From the NCBI RefSeq assembly GCF_014193285.1, contig NZ_JACHZE010000009.1:101381-165380 (forward strand): a DNA stretch of 64,000 nt, given 5' to 3'. Source of the DNA: Atlantibacter sp. RC6. Lineage in GTDB: Bacteria; Pseudomonadota; Gammaproteobacteria; Enterobacterales; Enterobacteriaceae. Position numbers and translations under genes: made by a program. The notes under the pieces are model-generated. The model was not told where the DNA came from. It did no database searches and saw only the letters and a program-made list of their open reading frames with translations. Positions 37,928 through 47,851 of this stretch are shown here, piece by piece (the stretch's first letter is position 1; each line of letters opens with the position of its first letter).

Positions 37928-39514
37928 TTAGACGCTCATCAAGCTATTTAGCTGCTGCTGCTGATCGAAAAGCGCCAGGTACACCTGGTATTTGCGCTGG
38001 TGGAAATCGGCGGTTTGCGCGCGTGGACGAATAATCTCCCCGGTTTGTACCAGCGCCCGGCAGGCGGCAGGAATATCCGGCCAGGCCCCACAGGCAACCG
38101 CGCCGCAAATTGCCGCACCCAGCGTGACGGCATCTTCTTCACTGATGAGCTGGATTTCGCGCCCGGTGATATCGGCGTACTCCCGCAGCCACAGCGGATT
38201 ATGGGTTGCGCCGCCGCACAGGGCGATCCCGGTGATGCGATGCCCGGATTGCTCCATGGCGTCAATAATATGGCGCGTACCGTAAGCGATAGCCTGTAGC
38301 GTCGCCAGATAAAGCCGCGCCAGCGCCGGCTCGCCGCGCTCAAGGGTTAAGCCAGTGACGCTGCCGCGCGCATCCGGGCGGGCGCGGGGCGAACGGTTGC
38401 CGTGGTGATCGGACAGCACATGGAGCTGACGCGTCGGAAAAGGCTCCCGGCGTTCCAGTTCTTCTACCCAACGGTTCACCAGCGCCACCGGATGCAGGTT
38501 TTCCGCCTCGGCTTTCTGCTTCAGCCCTGCGCTTTCGCCCTGCTGTTGCAGCGTCCAGTCGATGAGCGCTCCGGCGGCGCTCTGGCCTCCTTCGGTCAGC
38601 CACCAGCCCGGCAGCATTGCCGACCAGTAGGGCCCCCAGACGCCCGGGGTTTCGATACGCTGTTGATTGACCAGCATATGGCAATTTGAGGTGCCGCTGA
38701 TTATCGCCAGTTGCCCTTCGGGAGAGAGACCGGTCAGCGCCAGGCCGCCCGCGTGGGCATCAATGATGCCACTCGCCACCACCACATCCTGATGCAGGCC
38801 AAGCTGCTGCGCCGCCTGTGGGCTCAGGGTCCCGGCAGGACTGGCGACGTCAATAATACGGGCAGGGATTTTATCGGTAATATCGGCCAGATCCACCGCC
38901 GCCAGCATTGACGCGCTGAAGCGTTGCTCGTGGGCCAGGTAGTTCCATTTGCAGGTCAGGGTACAGAGGCTGGCCACATCATTGCCGGTGGCTTTCCACA
39001 CCAGGAAATCCGCCAGATCGAAAAAGCGCGCCGTCTGTTGGTAGCGCTCCGGGAAGTGGCGCTTCAGCCACAGCACTTTCGGCAGTTCCATTTCGATGCT
39101 CACTTCACCACCGACAAAGCGCAGCGCGTCATCGCCCGTGGCGTTGATGGCGGCGGTTTCTTCTGCGGCACGGTGATCCATCCACATAATGATGTCGCGA
39201 TCCGCATCGCCATCTTCCGCCACCGACACTCCCTGGCCCTGCGCATCTATCGCCACCAGCGAACAGGTGGCGTCAAAACCCAAAGAACGAATGGCCGAGG
39301 AGTCGACATCGGCCTGCTGCACCACGCTGTTGACCACCTCGCAGATACGCTGCCAGATCTCGCGGGATGACTGTTCAACCTGCTCCGCGCCGTGACGAAA
39401 CTGCGAGATAGGGCGCGTGGCGAACGCCAGACGCTGACCGGCGGTATCATACAATCCGGCGCGCACGCTGGCGGAACCGACATCAACACCGACGAAATAG
39501 CCGTTTTGGGCCAT
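37928..39514 (-). CDS. FGGY-family pentulose kinase, probable D-ribulokinase
   Basis: A 528-residue sugar kinase from ATG 39514 (MAQNGYFVGVDVGSASVRAG). It has the FGGY N-terminal ATP site DVGSASVRAG, the catalytic Asp region in IIDAHAGGLAL, the segment LSDHHGNRSPRARPDARG typical of the eukaryote-type D-ribulokinase branch, and the C-terminal GGATHNPLWLREYADITG. It differs clearly from the FucK also encoded here. D-ribulose is the expected substrate, giving D-ribulose-5-phosphate for the pentose phosphate pathway. Substrate assignment is inference; other ketopentoses are possible. Confidence 0.75.
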   Translation of the reverse strand: MAQNGYFVGVDVGSASVRAGLYDTAGQRLAFATRPISQFRHGAEQVEQSSREIWQRICEVVNSVVQQADVDSSAIRSLGFDATCSLVAIDAQGQGVSVAEDGDADRDIIMWMDHRAAEETAAINATGDDALRFVGGEVSIEMELPKVLWLKRHFPERYQQTARFFDLADFLVWKATGNDVASLCTLTCKWNYLAHEQRFSASMLAAVDLADITDKIPARIIDVASPAGTLSPQAAQQLGLHQDVVVASGIIDAHAGGLALTGLSPEGQLAIISGTSNCHMLVNQQRIETPGVWGPYWSAMLPGWWLTEGGQSAAGALIDWTLQQQGESAGLKQKAEAENLHPVALVNRWVEELERREPFPTRQLHVLSDHHGNRSPRARPDARGSVTGLTLERGEPALARLYLATLQAIAYGTRHIIDAMEQSGHRITGIALCGGATHNPLWLREYADITGREIQLISEEDAVTLGAAICGAVACGAWPDIPAACRALVQTGEIIRPRAQTADFHQRKYQVYLALFDQQQQLNSLMSV

Positions 39515-39570
39515 GACTGCCTCCTGTGAACTCAATGCCGCCACGCACCGATAGCGTGACGGCCGGGGGA

Positions 39571-40524
39571 TTATTTTTTCTTACCGAACGGGTGCAACAA
39601 TTTATCCACCGCCGGATCGTCAATGTTGTCCATGCTGACATATTTAACGGGGATATCGATCACTTTCGCTACCGCTTTGCCGTTGATGGCGTAATCCAGC
39701 GCTTTAATGCCCTGATAGCCGATTTGGTACGCATCCTGTACCACAAATCCCTGCAAAACGCCTGCACGCAGAAAGCCGATAATCGCTTCGGTGCTGTCGA
39801 AGCCGATGACTTTCACTTTGCCTTTAATGCCGAGGCTGTCAACCGCGTTTGCCACGCCCAGCGTCGCCCCTTCGTTGGTGGCGTAGATCCCGGCTAAATC
39901 CGGGTTGGCCTGCACCATATCGGTGGTTTTATCCATCGCTTTTTGCGGGTCGCCATCGCTGTACTGTACGGGTAAAACGGTGATGTCCGGGTACTTCTCT
40001 TTCATTTGTTTGATGAAACCTTCGGAGCGTTCAATCGCCGAGCTGGTGCCTGCCACGTGAGCGATCACGCCGACCTTGCCTTTGTTGCCAATGGCGGCGG
40101 CCAGCGCGTCCGCCGCCTGCGCCCCGGCTTTCACGTTATTGGTGGCGACGAAGCTCGCCGGAATAGCGGAGTTAACGCCGGAATCGAAAGTGACGACTTT
40201 GATGCCGCGGCTGTTGGCGCTCTCTACCAGCGGTGCCAGGGCGTTGGCGTCCAGCGCGGCGAGTAAAATCCCGTCCGGTCTTTTCGCCATGGTGTTTTCC
40301 AGCAGCTGGATTTGCTCGGCGATTTGGGTTTCATCCGCCGGGCCAACAAAACTGGTGCTCACCCCCAGCTCTTTGGCAGCGGCTTCGGTGCCCATTTTCA
40401 CGGTCTGGAAAAACTCATGCTGATAACCTTTGCTGACCACTGGCAGGGTGAGGTTTTTCGCCCATGCGGGGCTGGCAAGCACCGCCGCCATGGCTAACGC
40501 ACTCAACAGATACTTGGTTTTCAT
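39571..40524 (-). CDS. Sugar ABC transporter substrate-binding protein (RbsB family)
   Basis: A 317-residue periplasmic binding protein from ATG 40524. A clear signal peptide MKTKYLLSALAMAAVLASPA ends at ALA-like AWA, followed by KNLTLPVVSKG. The body is a peripla_BP_4 fold (GILLAALDANALAPLVESAN; IGFDSTEAIIGFL). It feeds sugar to the adjacent permease and ATPase. With fucose genes on both sides and no fucP in the window, L-fucose, D-arabinose or D-ribulose are the likely ligands. Confidence 0.88.
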   Translation of the reverse strand: MKTKYLLSALAMAAVLASPAWAKNLTLPVVSKGYQHEFFQTVKMGTEAAAKELGVSTSFVGPADETQIAEQIQLLENTMAKRPDGILLAALDANALAPLVESANSRGIKVVTFDSGVNSAIPASFVATNNVKAGAQAADALAAAIGNKGKVGVIAHVAGTSSAIERSEGFIKQMKEKYPDITVLPVQYSDGDPQKAMDKTTDMVQANPDLAGIYATNEGATLGVANAVDSLGIKGKVKVIGFDSTEAIIGFLRAGVLQGFVVQDAYQIGYQGIKALDYAINGKAVAKVIDIPVKYVSMDNIDDPAVDKLLHPFGKKK

Positions 40525-40589
40525 AGGACTGACTCCGTTTCTTATTAGGTTTTGGTACAGGGGAAGATCCACATCGCTACAACGGATCG

Positions 40590-41573
40590 CTAACGCATTT
40601 TTTTGCGCAACGTGTCGAGATACACCGCAGCCACCACCACCACGCCCATGGCGACCATTTGCCAGAACTGGGAGACGCCCATCAGGTTGAGGCCATTTTT
40701 CAGTACGCTCATAATGAACGCGCCGATAATGGTGCCGCCAATCGTGCCCACGCCGCCCATCAGGCTGGTGCCGCCAATCACCACCGCGGCGATGGCTTCC
40801 AGCTCATAACCCACGCCGACGGTCGGTTGCCCGGAATTAAGGCGCGACGCCAGAATCACCCCGGCGATCCCGGTGAGCAGCCCGCAGAAGGCGTAGACAA
40901 AAATCTTCACCCGCTGCACTTTGATGCCTGACAGATGCGCGGCCACTTCATTACTGCCCACGGCGTAGACATAACGGCCAATTACCGTCTTCTTGAGGAT
41001 CCAGGCGGCAATGGCGGCGATAATCGCCAGGTAGAACACCGGGTAGGGGAGGATGTCGAACAGGCGTCCCTGGGCCAGGAGTTTGAAAGTAGGGTAATCA
41101 GAGAAGTAAATGGCGCGCCCGTCGGTCATCACCATGTTGATGCCGCGCACCGACATCATCAGGCCCAGCGTGGCGATAAACGGTGGGATGGTCGCGCGCG
41201 TGACCAGCAGGCCGTTGACGCAGCCGCACAGGCCGCCCGCCACCATACCGGCAATGACGCAGACTATCAGCGGCATGCTGTACGACGCGCACAGGCCCAC
41301 CACCACGCCGGAGAACGCCACCACCGACCCCAGCGACAGATCGATCCCGGCGGTGATAATGACGTAGGTCACGCCAATCGCCATAATGCCAATCACCGAG
41401 GTTTGCAGGGCGATGGTCATAATATTTTCGGTATTAAAGAAAAACGGCGAGCTAAAGCTAAAAAACAGCACCAGTAAAACCAGGCTTAATAAGGGTGCCA
41501 GGCGCATCAGCAGGGCTTTGTTTATTTTCCCTGATTTCACCGGCTGGCTGGAGGGCGTTAATGAGTCAGTCAT
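40590..41573 (-). CDS. Sugar ABC transporter permease (RbsC family)
   Basis: A 327-residue membrane protein with about eight to ten hydrophobic helices and the family loop GRYVYAVGSNEVAAHLSGIK, which contacts the ATPase. It resembles the ribose/xylose/autoinducer permeases. The stop of the upstream ATPase gene and this start are 3 bp apart, so the two are translated together. Confidence 0.92.
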   Translation of the reverse strand: MTDSLTPSSQPVKSGKINKALLMRLAPLLSLVLLVLFFSFSSPFFFNTENIMTIALQTSVIGIMAIGVTYVIITAGIDLSLGSVVAFSGVVVGLCASYSMPLIVCVIAGMVAGGLCGCVNGLLVTRATIPPFIATLGLMMSVRGINMVMTDGRAIYFSDYPTFKLLAQGRLFDILPYPVFYLAIIAAIAAWILKKTVIGRYVYAVGSNEVAAHLSGIKVQRVKIFVYAFCGLLTGIAGVILASRLNSGQPTVGVGYELEAIAAVVIGGTSLMGGVGTIGGTIIGAFIMSVLKNGLNLMGVSQFWQMVAMGVVVVAAVYLDTLRKKMR

Positions 41574-41576
41574 GAT

Positions 41577-43079
41577 TTAATCCTCTAACGTCGCATATTT
41601 CATAATATTTTCTTGAGTGGCGGTCGCGTTATCGAGCTCACCGGTAATACGGCCATTGCGCATCACTAATATGCGGTCGCACATGCCGAGGATTTCCGGT
41701 AATTCCGAGGAGATCATGATGATGGATTTCCCCTTTGCCACCAGGCGATTCATTAATTCATAAATTTCCAGTTTTGCGCCCACATCAATACCGCGCGTGG
41801 GTTCATCAAAAATTAAAATATCGGTGTCTTTACATACCCAACGGGCAATAATAATTTTTTGCTGATTGCCGCCGCTTAAATGCAGCGCAGGTTGTTGCAA
41901 ATGCGGAGTTTTAATCCGTAAGGCGTTGACTAATTGTTCGCTGGTTTGCTGGCAGCGCTTCTCTTTGACAATACCGAATGCATCGGAATATTCAGGGTAA
42001 TTACCGAGCATAATATTGAGCTCCACCGATAAGCCCAGCGCCAGCCCCTCTTTTTTACGGTCCTCGGTGAGATAGCCGATGCCCTGTTCAATCGCCTGAT
42101 GGACACTGGAAATGGCCACCGCTTTGCCGTGAAGTTTGATTTCGCCGCCGTCGATTTTATCGGCGCCAAACAGTGCCCTGGCAAGCTCGGTACGCCCGGC
42201 GCCCATCAGGCCGGAAAGCCCGAGAATTTCGCCGCGATACAACGAAAAATGAATATCGTGCAGCACGTCTTTACGCGTGAGGTTTTTCACCTCCAGCACC
42301 GCATCGCGCCCGGTAAACGGCGGCCTGCGTGGATAGATGTCGCCCAGTTTGCGGCCCACCATCATGGCGATTAAGTCGCTGATTTGTACCGTTTCGTAAT
42401 CCACTGTGCCGATGAACTGCCCGTCGCGCATCACGGTGGCGCGATCGGCAATCAGCGCCAGTTCCTCCAGCCGGTGCGAGATATAGACGATGCCGGTGCC
42501 CTGTTGCTTCAGCAGGCGGGTCACGTTAAACAGGCTATCGATCTCGCTTTCCGTCAGGGCGGCGGTGGGTTCATCCATAATCAGTATTTTCGCGTTAACG
42601 GAAATGGCTTTGGCGATTTCCACCATTTGCTGCTGCGCGACCGTTAAATCCGCCACGCGGGTTTCCGGTTTAATTTTCAAATTCAGGGTGTCGAGAATAG
42701 TTTGTACTTTCTGGCGCTGGGTTTTGGCATCCAGCTGCCAGCGGTTGTTTTTTTTACAAAACTCCCGGCCAATAAAAATATTCTCTTCGACGGTTAAATC
42801 AGGGAATAAATTAAATTCCTGATGGATAATCGTAATGCCGAGTAGCTGCGCTTCCAGCGGGCTGGCAAATGTAACCGACCGGCCTTCGAACAGGATTTCC
42901 CCTTCATCCGGCTGGTACACGCCGGACAAAATTTTCATTAACGTGGATTTTCCGGCACCGTTCTCACCCAGCAGGGCATGTACTTCGCCCCGCCGTAAAG
43001 TAAACCCCACATTACTTAACGCCACCACGCCGGGGAAACGCTTGGTAATGTTATTCATCTGCAAAAATAGATCTGACAT
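41577..43079 (-). CDS. Sugar ABC transporter ATP-binding protein (RbsA/MglA family)
   Basis: A 500-residue protein with two fused nucleotide-binding domains. The first has Walker A GENGAGKST and Walker B ILIMDEPTAALTESE. The second has GLMGAGRTELARALFG in place of a classical Walker A, LSGGNQQKIIIARW and DILIFDEPTRGIDVG. The degenerate second site is normal for carbohydrate-uptake class 2 ATPases. It is the first gene of the minus-strand operon and starts at ATG 43079, divergent from fucI. Confidence 0.94.
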   Translation of the reverse strand: MSDLFLQMNNITKRFPGVVALSNVGFTLRRGEVHALLGENGAGKSTLMKILSGVYQPDEGEILFEGRSVTFASPLEAQLLGITIIHQEFNLFPDLTVEENIFIGREFCKKNNRWQLDAKTQRQKVQTILDTLNLKIKPETRVADLTVAQQQMVEIAKAISVNAKILIMDEPTAALTESEIDSLFNVTRLLKQQGTGIVYISHRLEELALIADRATVMRDGQFIGTVDYETVQISDLIAMMVGRKLGDIYPRRPPFTGRDAVLEVKNLTRKDVLHDIHFSLYRGEILGLSGLMGAGRTELARALFGADKIDGGEIKLHGKAVAISSVHQAIEQGIGYLTEDRKKEGLALGLSVELNIMLGNYPEYSDAFGIVKEKRCQQTSEQLVNALRIKTPHLQQPALHLSGGNQQKIIIARWVCKDTDILIFDEPTRGIDVGAKLEIYELMNRLVAKGKSIIMISSELPEILGMCDRILVMRNGRITGELDNATATQENIMKYATLED

Positions 43080-43577
43080 GGCGTTTTCCCTTAATTGATC
43101 AGGTGTTCGCTGTCTGAGAAAGCGGGAAAGACAGATGCCGGTTTGGGATTAAAAAACGATTATTCACAGGCTAAGAAAATTCACCGCATCGTTTATCCCA
43201 GGCATAAAGCCCGTTTAGTTAAAAATTAGCTGCGTCGAGGTAGCTTTTGCGTGTTTAACCCTATGCAAAGGCCAAAAATTCGACAAACACTTTGAACTCA
43301 AATTGTGACGCTGCGCAATGGTTATTGTGTATCCATTTGATAAATAAAATTTTATTTATTCTGCTGTCAGTTGGCACCCGCAAAACATGAATATCATTAT
43401 TTTTAGTCCGTGAAAAACATCACACTTCAACGCAATTGTTATTGTCCGTTTTGCTTTTTGGTCTCTATGCTACTTCGAGTTAGCAATTTTACCTCTTTCT
43501 GGGCTTTTGGTGCTGCAAGCGTATTGCGGCGCTGGGGTACTGGCCTGAAAACGATCTCAAAAATATGAGGAGTAACA
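43080..43577. promoter_or_regulatory. fucI / ABC-operon divergent regulatory region
   Basis: 498 bp of AT-rich DNA with no gene. It carries a CRP site (43410-43424) and a perfect 20-bp AT palindrome, ATAAATAAAATTTTATTTAT, at 43340-43359. Both divergent operons must start here. I could not identify a LacI-type operator with certainty. Confidence 0.6.
43410..43424 (+). promoter_or_regulatory. CRP site upstream of fucI
   Basis: GTGA-AAAACA-TCACA keeps nine of ten CRP core bases with the correct 6-bp spacing. It lies about 150 bp before the fucI start. CRP control of fucose genes is known in E. coli. Confidence 0.65.
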
Positions 43578-45347
43578 ATGACTACCCTACCGAAAATCGG
43601 CATCCGCCCGGTCATCGATGGCCGCAGAATGGGCGTGCGCGAATCCTTAGAACAGCAAACCATGGACATGGCGAAAGCCACGGCGCAGCTGCTGGCGGAG
43701 CAACTGCGCCATCCGTGCGGCGCGACCGTGGAGTGCGTGATTGCGGATACCTGCATTGCAGGCATGGCGGAATCTGCCGCCTGCGACCAAAAGTTCAGTA
43801 CCCAAAACGTGGGCTTAACCATTACGGTTACGCCGTGCTGGTGCTACGGCAGCGAAACCATCGATATGGATCCGATGCGCCCGAAAGCGATTTGGGGATT
43901 CAACGGCACTGAACGCCCGGGCGCGGTTTACCTGGCGGCGGCGTTAGCGGCCCACAACCAGAAGGGGCTGCCGGCGTTTTCGATATACGGTCACGATGTC
44001 CAGGACGCGGGCGATACCGCCATCCCGCAGGACGTGCAGGAAAAACTGCTGCGCTTCGCCCGTGCCGGGCTGGCGGTGGCCAGCATGAAGGGCAAAAGCT
44101 ATCTGTCGCTGGGCGGCGTATCGATGGGCATCGCCGGCTCGATTGTCGATCACAACTTCTTTGAATCTTATCTCGGCATGAAGGTGCAGGCGGTGGATAT
44201 GACCGAGCTGCGCCGCCGCATCGATCAGCGGATCTACGATGAGCAGGAGCTGGAGCTGGCGGTGAGCTGGGCCGACCAGCATTTCCGCTTTGGTGAAGAT
44301 AAAAACGCCGAGCAATACCGCCGCGATGAGCAGGCCAACCGGGCGATCCTGCGCGAAAGCCTGCTGATGGCGATTTGCATCCGCGACATGATGCAGGGCA
44401 ACCGCAAGCTGGCGGAAATGGGGCGTGTGGAAGAGTCTCTGGGTTACAACGCTATCGCCGCCGGTTTCCAGGGGCAGCGCCACTGGACCGATCAATATCC
44501 GAATGGCGACACTGCCGAAGCGCTGTTGAACAGCTCTTTCGACTGGAACGGCGTGCGTCAGCCCTTTGTCGTGGCGACGGAAAACGACAGCCTGAACGGC
44601 GTCTCGATGCTGTTTGGTCATCTGCTTACCGGCACCGCCCAGGTGTTTGCCGATGTGCGCACCTACTGGTCTGCCGACGCGGTTGAACGCGTGACCGGAC
44701 ATAAACTGACGGGCCATGCGCAGCAGGGCATCATCCACCTGATTAACTCGGGTTCGGCGGCACTGGATGGCACCTGTCGTCAGCAGGATGAAAACGGCAA
44801 GCCGACCATGAAACCGCACTGGCAAATCAGCCAGCAGGAGGCCGACGCCTGCCTGGCCGCCACGGAATGGTGTACGGCGGTGCACGAGTATTTCCGCGGC
44901 GGCGGTTTTTCGTCGCGCTTCCTGACCCTGGGCGGGGTGCCGTTCACCCTGAGCCGCATCAATCTGGTGAAAGGCCTTGGGCCCGTGCTGCAAATCGCCG
45001 AAGGCTGGAGCGTAGAGCTGCCGAAAGCCGTTCACGATACGCTTGATAAACGCACCGACTCCTCCTGGCCGACCACCTGGTTTGCGCCGCGCGTGACCGG
45101 CAGCGGACCGTTCCGCGACGTTTATTCGGTCATGGCGAACTGGGGCGCTAACCACGGTGTATTGACCGTCGGGCACGTAGGCGCGGACCTGATTACCCTG
45201 GCATCAATGCTGCGCATTCCGGTTTGTATGCATAACGTAGACGATGAGGCGATTTATCGTCCCACCGCCTGGGCCGCCCACGGCATGGACAGCGAAGGCC
45301 AGGATTATCGCGCCTGCCAGAACTACGGCCCTCTGTACAAACGCTAA
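43578..45347 (+). CDS. fucI: L-fucose isomerase FucI
   Basis: FucI converts L-fucose to L-fuculose and D-arabinose to D-ribulose with Mn2+. The 589-residue protein is near-identical to E. coli FucI (591) over most of its length ([59 protein letters not shown] end). Metal-binding residues lie in the conserved [19 protein letters not shown] region and downstream. The SD GAGGAGTAAC precedes ATG 43578. It is the first gene of the plus-strand arm and is separated from fucK by a terminator-like hairpin. Confidence 0.98.
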   Translation: MTTLPKIGIRPVIDGRRMGVRESLEQQTMDMAKATAQLLAEQLRHPCGATVECVIADTCIAGMAESAACDQKFSTQNVGLTITVTPCWCYGSETIDMDPMRPKAIWGFNGTERPGAVYLAAALAAHNQKGLPAFSIYGHDVQDAGDTAIPQDVQEKLLRFARAGLAVASMKGKSYLSLGGVSMGIAGSIVDHNFFESYLGMKVQAVDMTELRRRIDQRIYDEQELELAVSWADQHFRFGEDKNAEQYRRDEQANRAILRESLLMAICIRDMMQGNRKLAEMGRVEESLGYNAIAAGFQGQRHWTDQYPNGDTAEALLNSSFDWNGVRQPFVVATENDSLNGVSMLFGHLLTGTAQVFADVRTYWSADAVERVTGHKLTGHAQQGIIHLINSGSAALDGTCRQQDENGKPTMKPHWQISQQEADACLAATEWCTAVHEYFRGGGFSSRFLTLGGVPFTLSRINLVKGLGPVLQIAEGWSVELPKAVHDTLDKRTDSSWPTTWFAPRVTGSGPFRDVYSVMANWGANHGVLTVGHVGADLITLASMLRIPVCMHNVDDEAIYRPTAWAAHGMDSEGQDYRACQNYGPLYKR

Positions 45348-45353
45348 CCGAAT

Positions 45354-45384
45354 ACGGGGCGGCCTGCGGGTTGCCCCGTTTTTT
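45354..45384 (+). terminator. Intrinsic terminator-like hairpin between fucI and fucK
   Basis: ACGGGGC (45354-45360) and GCCCCGT (45373-45379) form a 7-bp stem with a 12-nt loop, ending in six T. It immediately precedes the fucK ribosome-binding site AGGAG, so it probably causes partial termination that lowers fucKU relative to fucI. Confidence 0.7.
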
Positions 45385-45395
45385 CAGGAGAGTTG

Positions 45396-46838
45396 ATGAT
45401 GCAAGACGCGGTTCTGGTGCTCGACTGTGGCGCCACCAACGTGCGGGCAATTGCGATAGATAAGCGGGGACACATGCTGGCCAGGGGCGTGGTTGCCAAC
45501 GCCAGCGAGCCCGCCGCCGAAGATCACGCCTGGCATAACTGGTCCCTCGATCATATTCTTCAGCGATTTCAGCAATGCTGCCAGCAAATCGCGCCGCAAC
45601 TGGACAGACTGAATCTGCGCGCGATGACCGTGACCACCTTTGGCGTGGACGGCGCGTTAACCGATGACAAAGGCGCGCTGCTGTATCCGATCATCAGCTG
45701 GAAATGCCCGCGCACCGTGCCGATCATGCATGACATTGCGCGCATGATTGACCCGCAAACCCTCCAGCAAATTTCCGGCATCGGGCAGTTCAGTTTTAAT
45801 ACGCTCTATAAGCTGCTCTGGCTGAAGCTCAACCAGCCGCTGGCGCTGGAAAACGCCCATGCCTGGCTATTTATCTCCTCGTTGATTAACCAACGTCTGA
45901 CCGGTGAATTCACCACCGATCGCACCATGGCGGGCACCAGTCAGCTGATGGATCTGCATACCGGCGCGTTTAGCGACGTGATATTATCGCGGGCGGGTAT
46001 CCCGGCGCGGTTGTTCCCGCGCCAGGTCGCGCCGGGGGATATCGTGGGGGAATTACGCCCGCAGATGGCGAATTTTCTCGGCATCCGCCCCGGTATTCCG
46101 GTTATTTCTGCCGGGCACGATACGCAGTTCGCGCTGTTTGGCTCCGGCGCGGGGCTGGGCGAACCGGTGCTGTCATCCGGCACCTGGGAAATCCTGATGG
46201 TGCGCAGCGCGCAAATTAATACCAACTTGCTCCCGCAATACCCGGGATCTACCTGCGAACTGGACAGCCATCCGGCATGGTTTAACCCCGGCCTACAGTG
46301 GCTGGCGTCGGGTGTGCTGGAATGGGTGCGGAAAAGCTGGTGGCCGCAAGCAGAGGGCGCGGCGGTGTATCAGCAGATGATGGCGGAGGCGGCGGCTCTG
46401 CCTCCCGGCGCGCAGGGCGTGACCATGCAGGGCAATCTGCTGGAGGGTAGCGACTCCGGCTGGCGCGGCGTAACCCTGAATACCACTCGCGGTCATTTTT
46501 ACCGGGCGGCGCTGGAGAATCTCACCTGGCAGTTGAAAAACAATTTACAGGTGCTGGAAACCCTTGGCGGGTTTCGCGCGCGGGAGCTGTTGCTGGTGGG
46601 TGGCGGCAGTCGCAATATGCTGTGGAACCAAATGAAAGCCGATATTCTCGATCTGCCGATTAAAATACTCAGTGAAGCGGAAACTACGGTCGTGGGCGCG
46701 GCGCTGTACGCCTGGGCGGGCTGCGGCGAATTCGCCAGTGCGGATGCGGCGCGCGCCAGCCTTGAATGGCGTTATCGCACCCTCTGGCCCGGCGAACAGC
46801 GCGATCTGTGGAAAACCTTAAGGAGCAAACCATGCTAA
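45396..46838 (+). CDS. fucK: L-fuculokinase FucK
   Basis: FucK phosphorylates L-fuculose, and D-ribulose, at C1 using ATP. The protein is 480 residues from ATG 45396; ATG 45399 is equally plausible, both behind AGGAG. FGGY kinase motifs: [15 protein letters not shown] (ATP site), [24 protein letters not shown] with the catalytic Asp, and [21 protein letters not shown]. It is highly similar to E. coli FucK without that protein's N-terminal extension. It overlaps fucU by 7 bp. Confidence 0.96.
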   Translation: MMQDAVLVLDCGATNVRAIAIDKRGHMLARGVVANASEPAAEDHAWHNWSLDHILQRFQQCCQQIAPQLDRLNLRAMTVTTFGVDGALTDDKGALLYPIISWKCPRTVPIMHDIARMIDPQTLQQISGIGQFSFNTLYKLLWLKLNQPLALENAHAWLFISSLINQRLTGEFTTDRTMAGTSQLMDLHTGAFSDVILSRAGIPARLFPRQVAPGDIVGELRPQMANFLGIRPGIPVISAGHDTQFALFGSGAGLGEPVLSSGTWEILMVRSAQINTNLLPQYPGSTCELDSHPAWFNPGLQWLASGVLEWVRKSWWPQAEGAAVYQQMMAEAAALPPGAQGVTMQGNLLEGSDSGWRGVTLNTTRGHFYRAALENLTWQLKNNLQVLETLGGFRARELLLVGGGSRNMLWNQMKADILDLPIKILSEAETTVVGAALYAWAGCGEFASADAARASLEWRYRTLWPGEQRDLWKTLRSKPC

Positions 46839-47260
46839 AAACCATCTCGCCGTTAATTTCTCCGGATCTGCTGAAAGTGCTGGCGGAAATGGGCCATGGC
46901 GATGAGATTATTTTTGCCGATGCCCATTTCCCCGCCCACAGCCTCGGGCCGCAGACGCTGCGCGCCGACGGCTCGACGGTGAGCGAACTACTGGCCGCCG
47001 TGATCCCGCTGTTTGAGCTCGACAGCTACGCGCCGCCGTTGGTGATGATGGCGCCGGTTAACGGCGACCAATGCGATCCCGCCGTAGAAGCCCGCTATCG
47101 CCAGGCGCTGTTCAACGGCCAGCCGGGGCCGGAAATTGAGCGTATCGATCGTTACGCGTTTTATGACCGGGCCCGCAAGGCGTATGCCATCGTGGTGACA
47201 CGTGAGTGCGCGAAGTACGGCAATATTTTGCTTAAGAAAGGCGTCACCCCGCTCGAATAA
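46832..47260 (+). CDS. fucU: L-fucose mutarotase FucU
   Basis: FucU interconverts the alpha and beta anomers of L-fucose (also D-ribose), supplying the form FucI uses. From ATG 46832 ([20 protein letters not shown]) it has 142 residues. RbsD/FucU signatures are [17 protein letters not shown], which carries the active-site His/Asp, and the C-terminal [14 protein letters not shown]. An in-frame upstream extension to 46766 lies in fucK and lacks an SD; AAGGAGCAAACC precedes 46832. Confidence 0.96.
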   Translation: MLKTISPLISPDLLKVLAEMGHGDEIIFADAHFPAHSLGPQTLRADGSTVSELLAAVIPLFELDSYAPPLVMMAPVNGDQCDPAVEARYRQALFNGQPGPEIERIDRYAFYDRARKAYAIVVTRECAKYGNILLKKGVTPLE

Positions 47261-47329
47261 TTATCATGATTAATGACCTGCCACCTGCGCCAGGTTAATC
47301 TGGCGCAATACTGTGTGACCTGCGCGATA

Positions 47330-47373
47330 GTCATTCAGACTATAAATAGTCAAATCGATACTATTAAAATGAC
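47330..47373 (+). promoter_or_regulatory. Predicted NorR boxes upstream of the yeaR-like gene
   Basis: GTCATTCAGAC (47330-47340) is an exact GT-N7-AC site within the larger inverted repeat ATAGTC-ATTCA-GACTAT. On the minus strand, 47363-47373 reads GTCATTTTAAT, one base from the third norV box. Between them, 47349-47361 reads GT-N9-AC, a poor match. The last box lies 58 bp from the sigma-54 core start, much like norV. Confidence 0.55.
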
Positions 47374-47425
47374 ATTCTTTCTTATTTTACTTTTTTAGTT
47401 ATTTGATCTTATTGATTTTTATTTT

Positions 47426-47441
47426 TGGCATGCAAGATGCA
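47426..47441 (+). promoter_or_regulatory. Sigma-54 promoter of the yeaR-like/ygbA-like operon
   Basis: TGGCATGCAAGATGCA fits TGGCAYG-N4-TTGCW with one mismatch and shares its first ten bases with the norV promoter. It lies 38 bp before ATG 47480. An NsrR-like half-site AAGATGCA overlaps its -12 part, so NsrR is an alternative or additional regulator. Confidence 0.7.
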
Positions 47442-47479
47442 GAGCAACGTTAAATAACGTAACTTTTGAGGTATGACTT

Positions 47480-47839
47480 ATGGCTCATCGCATTCCTGCA
47501 CAATATAAACACACGCGTTCTACCGCTTTCTTTGATAGCGCTACGGTTCCTCAGGCGCTGTTAACCCATCACAACACCAAAAAAGATGTCTATGGTCGCC
47601 TTTCCGTCATGCGTGGTGCGGTAAAATATATCGGTTTTAAAAGCGAGCACGACCAGACGCCGGAAATTGAAGTCATCATTCATGAAGGGCAGTTTGGCGT
47701 GAGCCCGCCGCAATACTGGCATCGCATTGAGTTGCTGACGCCGGACACCTATTTCAACATCGACTTTTTCGCCGCGCCGGATGCAGAACTGGATGGCAAA
47801 GGGTTTGGCCAGGTGGTGCAGACGAAAAGCAACAACTGA
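47480..47839 (+). CDS. YeaR-like DUF1971 protein
   Basis: A 119-residue small cupin-like protein of the YeaR/TehB-associated family (DUF1971). It aligns with E. coli YeaR along its length: IPxxYxHTRST near the start, RLSVMRGAVKYIGF, EGQFGVSPPQYWHRIELL and DTYFNIDFFAAP. E. coli yeaR responds to nitrate and nitric oxide, but the biochemical role is unknown. It is the first gene of a two-gene unit with the YgbA-like gene (12 bp apart). Upstream signals suggest NorR/sigma-54 control. Confidence 0.85.
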   Translation: MAHRIPAQYKHTRSTAFFDSATVPQALLTHHNTKKDVYGRLSVMRGAVKYIGFKSEHDQTPEIEVIIHEGQFGVSPPQYWHRIELLTPDTYFNIDFFAAPDAELDGKGFGQVVQTKSNN

Positions 47840-47851
47840 CAGGAGAAGATC

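Noticed and set aside
43340-43359. 20-bp AT palindrome as a specific operator of the fucose cluster
   Set aside because: It consists only of A and T, can arise easily in AT-rich promoter DNA, and lacks the central CG typical of LacI-family operators.
43439-43822. 127-codon minus-strand frame over the fucI start
   Set aside because: A shadow of the strongly conserved fucI coding sequence.
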